Made by a program: the position numbers and the translations under genes. The notes beneath the pieces are model-generated. The model did not search any database. It was not told the origin of the DNA and saw only the letters and a list, made by a program, of their open reading frames with translations. A DNA stretch of 9,973 bases from NCBI GenBank assembly GCA_031259185.1, contig JAIRLV010000028.1, forward strand, positions 1 through 9,973, read 5' to 3'. Shown piece after piece: positions 6,769 to 9,973 of this stretch (position 1 is its first letter; each line of letters starts with the position of its first letter). The stretch is from Elusimicrobiota bacterium. GTDB taxonomy: Bacteria; RUG730.

Positions 6769-7617
6769 ATGAAAATATTGAACGAATGGAAAGAAGATTT
6801 AGAACAAGGAAACAAAATTTTACATTATACTAACGCTAAAGGATTACAAAAAATATTAGAAAGTAAAAAATTAAAAGCGATACAATATGATTTTTCTTTA
6901 GATAAAGATGAATCGAAAGAAGTAGCTTTTGTAAGAAAATCAGCTTCTCCAATAAAAAGGACTAATAAACGTTTTAGTGAAAATGTTATGGCTGATAAAA
7001 TGAGAAAAATTACCGATAAAGATGTAGATGCGGAAATTATTGTTGATACTGATATTTTAAAAAATAGTATACGCGGAGTAAAACAAAGTCCAATAGCAGA
7101 ATATGTAATTAAATCTTTAATATATTTTAAAAGATGTTTTAATGATATTTTTAAACTATTACAAAATAAACCGGTAGCACAACGTTCTATTTTTACTAAA
7201 ACATGGGACGAATCTGAATATAAAAAAAACATAAATAAATTTATACAAGATTATGAAAAAGTAAGAGGATTTTTAAAAACTTATGCTCATGATTTAATTT
7301 TAAAAGGTGAGGTTGAAAATTCAACTAAATTAAACGATTTAAATAATACTATTTATTTTCACATAGGTCTTTATAAAAAATACATTTACCAAAAAGAAGG
7401 CGAAGAAAGAGTTAATAAAGATGTTCCATTGAATAATAAGTATTTACAAATTAGATTATTGGAACCAATTTTGACTTCAACTTATAAAAACGATGAATAT
7501 TTGAGAAAATTAGTAAAACAAAATAATATATTATTTGTTAAAGATAAAATTTATGATAGTTATTTAGGTAGTTTAAAAGAAAATACTTATTTAAAAAGAA
7601 TTATCATAACTACTTGA
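6769..7617 (+). CDS. HYT-motif phage protein of unknown function (possible ADP-ribosyltransferase-like fold)
   Basis: This 282-aa protein starts at ATG 10 nt after the preceding stop, with only a weak GATGAAG ribosome binding site. The N-terminus carries ILHYTNAKGLQKILESKKLKA (17-37), then VAFVRKSASP (52-61) and EIIVDTDILKNS (89-100). The order 'HYT..gl..IL.s..l', 'v.f.R', 'v.iD.d.L' is met in a widespread phage protein family and loosely resembles the start of ART-fold proteins (DarT, DUF2971-like). The middle and C-terminal parts are helical and Lys-rich with no motif I know. No catalytic Glu motif can be assigned, so enzymatic activity is speculative. It stops at TGA 7615-7617, inside the -35 box of the next promoter. 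No membrane segment or signal peptide is seen. Confidence 0.7.
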   Translation: MKILNEWKEDLEQGNKILHYTNAKGLQKILESKKLKAIQYDFSLDKDESKEVAFVRKSASPIKRTNKRFSENVMADKMRKITDKDVDAEIIVDTDILKNSIRGVKQSPIAEYVIKSLIYFKRCFNDIFKLLQNKPVAQRSIFTKTWDESEYKKNINKFIQDYEKVRGFLKTYAHDLILKGEVENSTKLNDLNNTIYFHIGLYKKYIYQKEGEERVNKDVPLNNKYLQIRLLEPILTSTYKNDEYLRKLVKQNNILFVKDKIYDSYLGSLKENTYLKRIIITT

Positions 7618-7642
7618 CAAAAAAATAAAAAATAATTAAAAT
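7614..7642 (+). promoter_or_regulatory. Sigma70-type promoter TTGACA-N17-TAAAAT
   Basis: A perfect -35 TTGACA (7614-7619) and a good -10 TAAAAT (7637-7642) are separated by 17 nt. The -35 overlaps the stop codon of the preceding gene. Transcription would begin near 7649, in or next to the AAGGAG (7645-7650) of the next gene, leaving a leader of only ~8-10 nt before TTG 7658. It may therefore serve the zinc-ribbon protein poorly and the following small gene and tRNA well. Confidence 0.6.
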
Positions 7643-7657
7643 AGAAGGAGATATAAA

Positions 7658-7924
7658 TTGTATTATCTTTTTAAATGTTGTGAATGCGGATTTGAAGAAA
7701 CATTTGATTTCCCTTTTGGGGAAAATTTGCCAAAAACTATAACTTGTCCTCAATGTAATAAAAAAACAATGAAAAATGTTATTACTGGAGGAACTGGAGT
7801 AATTTATAAGGCACATGGGTTTAGCAAAAGTAAGGTAGATAGCAGCCGTGCTCATAAAACAACTACAAAAGTTGCTTATAACCAAAAAGCTTTAGAACAA
7901 TATCGAGAAAGAAGAGGAAGTTAA
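7658..7924 (+). CDS. FmdB-type zinc-ribbon protein
   Basis: This 88-aa protein starts at TTG, 7 nt after AAGGAG. It begins MYYLFKCCECGFEETFDFPF and has the zinc-ribbon pairs C7/C10 and C30/C33 (CPQC), with the hydrophobic spacing and length typical of FmdB family regulatory or zinc-ribbon proteins. After the ribbon comes a Gly-rich turn (ITGGTGVIYKAHGF) and a basic tail rich in Lys, Arg and Thr. The role in phages is unknown; a nucleic-acid or protein-binding adaptor is plausible. It is first in a short unit with the Cys-rich gene (4-nt gap) and tRNA-Ser. Confidence 0.8.
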   Translation: MYYLFKCCECGFEETFDFPFGENLPKTITCPQCNKKTMKNVITGGTGVIYKAHGFSKSKVDSSRAHKTTTKVAYNQKALEQYRERRGS

Positions 7925-7928
7925 TAAT

Positions 7929-8147
7929 ATGAAAAGAAAAATTATTTACATAGAAGAAGAGGATGATGGTTCAGAGTTCCAAAAATGGCCTACTATTTTT
8001 CCATATAAAACTTATACTAATGATATACCATTTAATCCTTGTGAACGTTGTAGCAATAATCCAAAAAATAATTCAGCGGCTAGTGGATTTTGTCATTGTA
8101 CATTGCCTTATCTTTATGGGCCAAACAGAATTACTTTTTCTTGTTAA
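7929..8147 (+). CDS. Small Cys-rich hypothetical protein
   Basis: This 72-aa protein starts at ATG 4 nt after the previous stop, with a purine-rich GAGGAAG ribosome binding site inside the previous gene's last codons. An acidic N-terminus (IEEEDDGSE, 8-16) is followed by FNPCERCSNNP (35-45) and SGFCHCTLPY (52-61), so C38, C41, C55 and C57 could bind one metal ion; a last Cys is residue 72. I do not recognise the family beyond similar small phage hypotheticals. The final codons lie in the left copy of a 12-bp direct repeat that flanks the tRNA. Confidence 0.7.
   Translation: MKRKIIYIEEEDDGSEFQKWPTIFPYKTYTNDIPFNPCERCSNNPKNNSAASGFCHCTLPYLYGPNRITFSC
8135..8146 (+). repeat. 12-bp direct repeat, left copy (TTTTTCTTGTTA)
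   Basis: The same 12 bases recur at 8285-8296, exactly 150 nt away, flanking the hairpin and tRNA-Ser. This copy encodes the last codons of the Cys-rich protein, including its TAA stop except for one base. The wider context is also similar (ACTTTTTCTTGTTAATT versus TATTTTTTCTTGTTATATT). Confidence 0.75.
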
Positions 8148-8148
8148 T

Positions 8149-8172
8149 TCTGTCGTGCTAAAGAATGACAGA
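8149..8172 (+). other. Small hairpin between the Cys-rich gene and the tRNA
   Basis: TCTGTC (8149-8154) and GACAGA (8167-8172) are complementary around a 12-nt loop. There is no T run, so it is not an intrinsic terminator. It ends 8 nt before the tRNA and could be a processing signal for releasing the tRNA from the transcript. Weak evidence. Confidence 0.3.
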
Positions 8173-8180
8173 CGGAAAAT

Positions 8181-8265
8181 GGAAGTTGACCCAGCCGGGA
8201 CGGGAATGGTTTGCTAAACCATTGGTAGATAAAACTCCAAACAGGTTCGATTCCTGTAGCTTCCG
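8181..8265 (+). tRNA. tRNA-Ser (anticodon GCT)
   Basis: A complete 85-nt class II cloverleaf is present. Acceptor stem: GGAAGTT/AGCTTCC with one G-T pair. D stem: CCC/GGG (8190-8192/8202-8204). Anticodon stem: ATGGT/ACCAT around loop TTGCTAA, with GCT at 8213-8215. The long variable region 8223-8240 has TGG/CCA. T arm: ACAGG TTCGATT CCTGT. The discriminator base is G (8265), as expected for serine. CCA is not encoded. It reads AGC/AGT codons. It probably is transcribed from the promoter at 7614 together with the two small genes. Confidence 0.96.
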
Positions 8266-8271
8266 AACCTC

Positions 8272-8300
8272 TTGACAAAACTATTTTTTCTTGTTATATT
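8272..8300 (+). promoter_or_regulatory. Sigma70-type promoter TTGACA-N17-TATATT
   Basis: A perfect -35 TTGACA (8272-8277), a 17-nt spacer and a -10 TATATT (8295-8300) differing from consensus at one base. Predicted start of transcription is near 8307, at the ATG 8308 of the next gene, giving a leaderless or nearly leaderless message. It shares CTTGACAAAA with the promoter at 7614. It would drive the recombination-gene unit. Confidence 0.78.
8285..8296 (+). repeat. 12-bp direct repeat, right copy (TTTTTCTTGTTA)
   Basis: Partner of 8135-8146. This copy overlaps the spacer and first -10 bases of the promoter in front of the next gene. Confidence 0.75.
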
Positions 8301-8307
8301 GTTTTTA

Positions 8308-8703
8308 ATGAAGAATATAAAAGAATTTATATTAGATTTAGTTGAAAAAATTTCCAACGATTTAGAAAATAAAATAATTACAGAAGAAGGTGCTACTTTA
8401 AGAAAATTTGAAACTGGTTTGCCGGTTAATATTTTTATAGATGATGGTGGATTATGGAAAAAAGGAAAACATTGGAAAAGAATAAAGTTTCAGGCTGATA
8501 AAGGTAATAAACCTTATACTAAAAATATGCCTTCTATGACTATAGAAGATGAACCTAAAATTATTGAAAAAAGAATTAAGGTTTATTTAACTTCTAAAGA
8601 AATAGAACAAATAAAAAAATTTGTAAAAATAAATAAAAATCTTTTATTAGATTTGGAAAATATTGGTATTAAAAAATTTATGGAGAATATGGAAAAAATA
8701 TGA
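8308..8703 (+). CDS. Hypothetical protein, possibly translated from a leaderless mRNA
   Basis: This is a 131-aa protein with ATG 8308 chosen as start. The frame is open upstream to a TTG at 8272, but that TTG is the -35 box of the promoter and would not be in the transcript. No Shine-Dalgarno precedes ATG 8308. The sequence begins MKNIKEFILDLVEKI, a probable amphipathic helix. A central segment has GLPVNIFIDDGG and WKKGKHWKRIKF. The C-terminal part is Lys/Glu-rich and helical (YLTSKEIEQIKKFVKINKN). I do not recognise the family. Its TGA overlaps the ATG of the gp47-like gene by 4 nt (ATGA), implying translational coupling. Confidence 0.7.
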   Translation: MKNIKEFILDLVEKISNDLENKIITEEGATLRKFETGLPVNIFIDDGGLWKKGKHWKRIKFQADKGNKPYTKNMPSMTIEDEPKIIEKRIKVYLTSKEIEQIKKFVKINKNLLLDLENIGIKKFMENMEKI

Positions 8704-9674
8704 TTTTATTTTCTTCGGATTGGCATCTTAATGATAAACAGCCAATTCATAATACAATAATTTTAAATTATATGAATTATCTTCAAGATTATATGAAGGA
8801 AAATGATATAAAGAATTTTGTTTTTGGGGGTGATCTTATACATAATTCAAATAAAATTAATTATCATACCTTTGTTCCTGTGTTTAAAAAGTTTTTAGAA
8901 TGGAAAGATATTGGAATAAAATCTATATTTATTATAGGTAATCATGATCAGTTAGCAAAAGATAATTCTCTTCTTGAATTACTTGAACCTCTTGGAAAAG
9001 TAATTATTAAACCAGAAACAATTAGTATTGATGGAATTGATTATGATTTTTGCCCTTATACGGAAAATGTAGAAGATTTACCAAATAATTCAGAGGTATT
9101 ATTTTCGCATTTGGATGTTAAAGATTTTTACTTTAATAAAGTAAAGCAATCGGATAATGAATATTTTACCCAAGAAAGTTTTCATAATTATTCTTTATTA
9201 ATATCAGGACATTTTCATCGTCAGCAAACCGGAGGAAAAGTTGTTTATGTTGGATCTCCAAATCAGCTTAATTTTAATGAAGAAGGTGAAAAGAAATATT
9301 TTTGTGTAATAAATGATAATGAGTATAATCTTGTTGAAATTCCAAATACTGTTGATTATATTACAATTGATTTGAATAATTTTAAAAGTTATGATAGAGA
9401 TATTTTTAGGAATAAATTTGTTAAAGTAAATATTTCTTCTAAAATAGAAAATTTTGTAAAACTTAAAAATATTCTTTATGAGTATGGAGCTGTTGATGTT
9501 GTACCGAATTTTATTAAAGAAGAAAATATTAAAGACGAAGAAGGACATAACATTGATTTACAAAAAGGAGTTTTATCTTCTATGACAAAATATCTTAGTG
9601 AGATAAAAATAAAAGAAATTGATAATAAAAAATTATTAAATGTGTTTAAGGAATTATTAAAGGAGATAATATGA
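8700..9674 (+). CDS. SbcD/Mre11-type metallophosphoesterase, T4 gp47-like recombination nuclease subunit
   Basis: The 324-aa product is close to T4 gp47 (339 aa). All calcineurin-like phosphoesterase metal-binding motifs are present in order: SDWH (D7, H9), GGDLIH (D45), GNHD (N81, H82, D83), SHLD (H137) and GHFHR (H171, H173), then VGSPNQLNF as in SbcD. By family knowledge it binds two metal ions and, with an SbcC/gp46 Rad50-like ATPase, processes double-strand ends for recombination-dependent replication and host DNA breakdown. The gp46 partner is not in the window and may lie downstream. The C-terminal ~100 residues form the capping or partner-binding region and are less conserved. ATGA overlaps with both neighbours indicate one operon. 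Start ATG 8700; the ribosome binding site is weak, fitting coupling. Confidence 0.9.
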   Translation: MILFSSDWHLNDKQPIHNTIILNYMNYLQDYMKENDIKNFVFGGDLIHNSNKINYHTFVPVFKKFLEWKDIGIKSIFIIGNHDQLAKDNSLLELLEPLGKVIIKPETISIDGIDYDFCPYTENVEDLPNNSEVLFSHLDVKDFYFNKVKQSDNEYFTQESFHNYSLLISGHFHRQQTGGKVVYVGSPNQLNFNEEGEKKYFCVINDNEYNLVEIPNTVDYITIDLNNFKSYDRDIFRNKFVKVNISSKIENFVKLKNILYEYGAVDVVPNFIKEENIKDEEGHNIDLQKGVLSSMTKYLSEIKIKEIDNKKLLNVFKELLKEII

Positions 9675-9904
9675 AGTATTTTGTAAGTTTTAATTGGTAT
9701 GTAAGCAGTTTAAATAATTATTGTTTGTCATCAAATAGAGTTATAGAGAGAGATAAAACAATTTGTAATGAAAAAGATATAAGAGAAATTGAAAATGAAA
9801 TAAAAATTGAATTTGAATCTGAGCGGGATAAATATAAAATATTTTCAGGAGCAAATATAAATATTTCATTAATTAATTGGAGAAGAATGGAGGATGCAAT
9901 ATAA
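9671..9904 (+). CDS. Small hypothetical protein
   Basis: This 77-aa protein starts at ATG with AAGGAG 5 nt upstream and overlaps the gp47-like stop by 4 nt. It begins MKYFVSFNWYVSSLNN; the middle is charged (EKDIREIENEIKIEFESERDK, helical) and it ends NISLINWRRMEDAI. It has the look of short phage proteins with one beta hairpin and one helix. No known motif, signal peptide or membrane segment. Its TAA shares one base with the next ATG (TAATG). Confidence 0.7.
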   Translation: MKYFVSFNWYVSSLNNYCLSSNRVIERDKTICNEKDIREIENEIKIEFESERDKYKIFSGANINISLINWRRMEDAI

Positions 9905-9973
9905 TGTCGCAGTCACTTTTATTTGATATCGAGTGTTTAAAAAGAGATGATGATGGAAGATATCACTGGGGAC
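9904..9973 (+). CDS. Start of an unidentified gene (3' truncated by the window)
   Basis: ATG 9904 follows GGAGG at 9888-9892 and overlaps the previous stop by one base. Only 23 codons are visible: MSQSLLFDIECLKRDDDGRY and HWG. LLFDIE resembles motif I (FDIE) of DnaQ-type 3'-5' exonucleases and DNA polymerase exonuclease domains, but this is too little to assign. The context (gp47-like operon) fits a DNA-metabolism gene. Confidence 0.6.
   Translation, partial: MSQSLLFDIECLKRDDDGRYHWG

Noticed and set aside
7963-8217. 84-codon open frame running from the Cys-rich gene into the tRNA
   Set aside because: It overlaps tRNA-Ser and the Cys-rich gene in another frame and has no start signal.
8147-8290. 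A second intron between the Cys-rich gene and the next gene
   Set aside because: No group I core (no P7-like pair or guide sequence); the segment is fully explained by a hairpin, a tRNA and a promoter.
8272-8703. TTG 8272 as start of the hypothetical gene before the gp47-like gene
   Set aside because: The TTG is the first half of the -35 box TTGACA, upstream of the predicted transcription start, and no ribosome site precedes it.
9204-9548. 114-codon minus-strand frame inside the gp47-like gene
   Set aside because: Ile/Asn/Phe-rich shadow of an AT-rich gene; the plus strand has all phosphoesterase motifs.
1-9973. CRISPR array, insertion sequence or integrase/attachment site
   Set aside because: No regularly spaced repeats, transposase or terminal inverted repeats, or integrase gene were seen; the tRNA is complete and internal to the phage operon, with no sign of a duplicated 3' end.

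Overview
This AT-rich window reads as part of a contractile-tailed (myovirus-type, T4-like) phage genome. The evidence is a tail sheath gene, a T4 gp26-type baseplate or tail-assembly protein, a phage-type tRNA-Ser, an SbcD/T4 gp47-type recombination nuclease subunit, a mobile homing-type endonuclease and a group I intron. Genes are short and tightly packed, mostly on the + strand, with clear AGGAGG-type ribosome binding sites and two TTG starts. TAA, TGA and standard codons all behave normally. The Twort-like intron and the TTG starts hint at a low-GC Gram-positive host, but the host cannot be determined from this window.

Left part (1-4865): the 3' part of an unrecognised lysine-rich, coiled-coil protein gene ends at 897. 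It is followed tail-to-tail by a minus-strand two-repeat zinc-binding, Vsr/PD-(D/E)XK-like endonuclease (900-1619), then the tail sheath gene. The sheath gene is split: exon 1 is 1708-1728 (TTG start, MADKSPG), a 257-nt ORF-less group I intron fills 1729-1985, and exon 2 is 1986-4865. Splicing gives 966 aa and restores the classical sheath N-terminus SPGIYLSE. P1, P7, P8, P9 and P10 pairings can all be traced by eye.

Middle (4865-7617): a strong intrinsic terminator closes the sheath unit. A new transcription unit follows, with an Ig-like (Big_2-type) protein, a T4 gp26-like zinc-containing protein, and an overlapping downstream reading frame. That frame could be reached by +1 frameshifting at UCC-UUU-UUU-CGC, in the style of a tail-assembly chaperone. 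A HYT-motif protein of unknown function comes next. A shared motif, TAAAGTTAA, sits 29-38 nt upstream of two of these genes and of the endonuclease gene, and may be a phage promoter element.

Right part (7614-9973): the style changes. Two excellent sigma70-type promoters (TTGACA-N17-TAAAAT and TTGACA-N17-TATATT) lie almost on top of start codons. The first precedes an FmdB-type zinc-ribbon protein, a small Cys-rich protein and tRNA-Ser(GCT). The second precedes a translationally coupled chain: a hypothetical protein, the gp47/SbcD-like nuclease, a small hypothetical protein and the beginning of another gene. This looks like a boundary between virion-assembly genes and DNA-metabolism genes.
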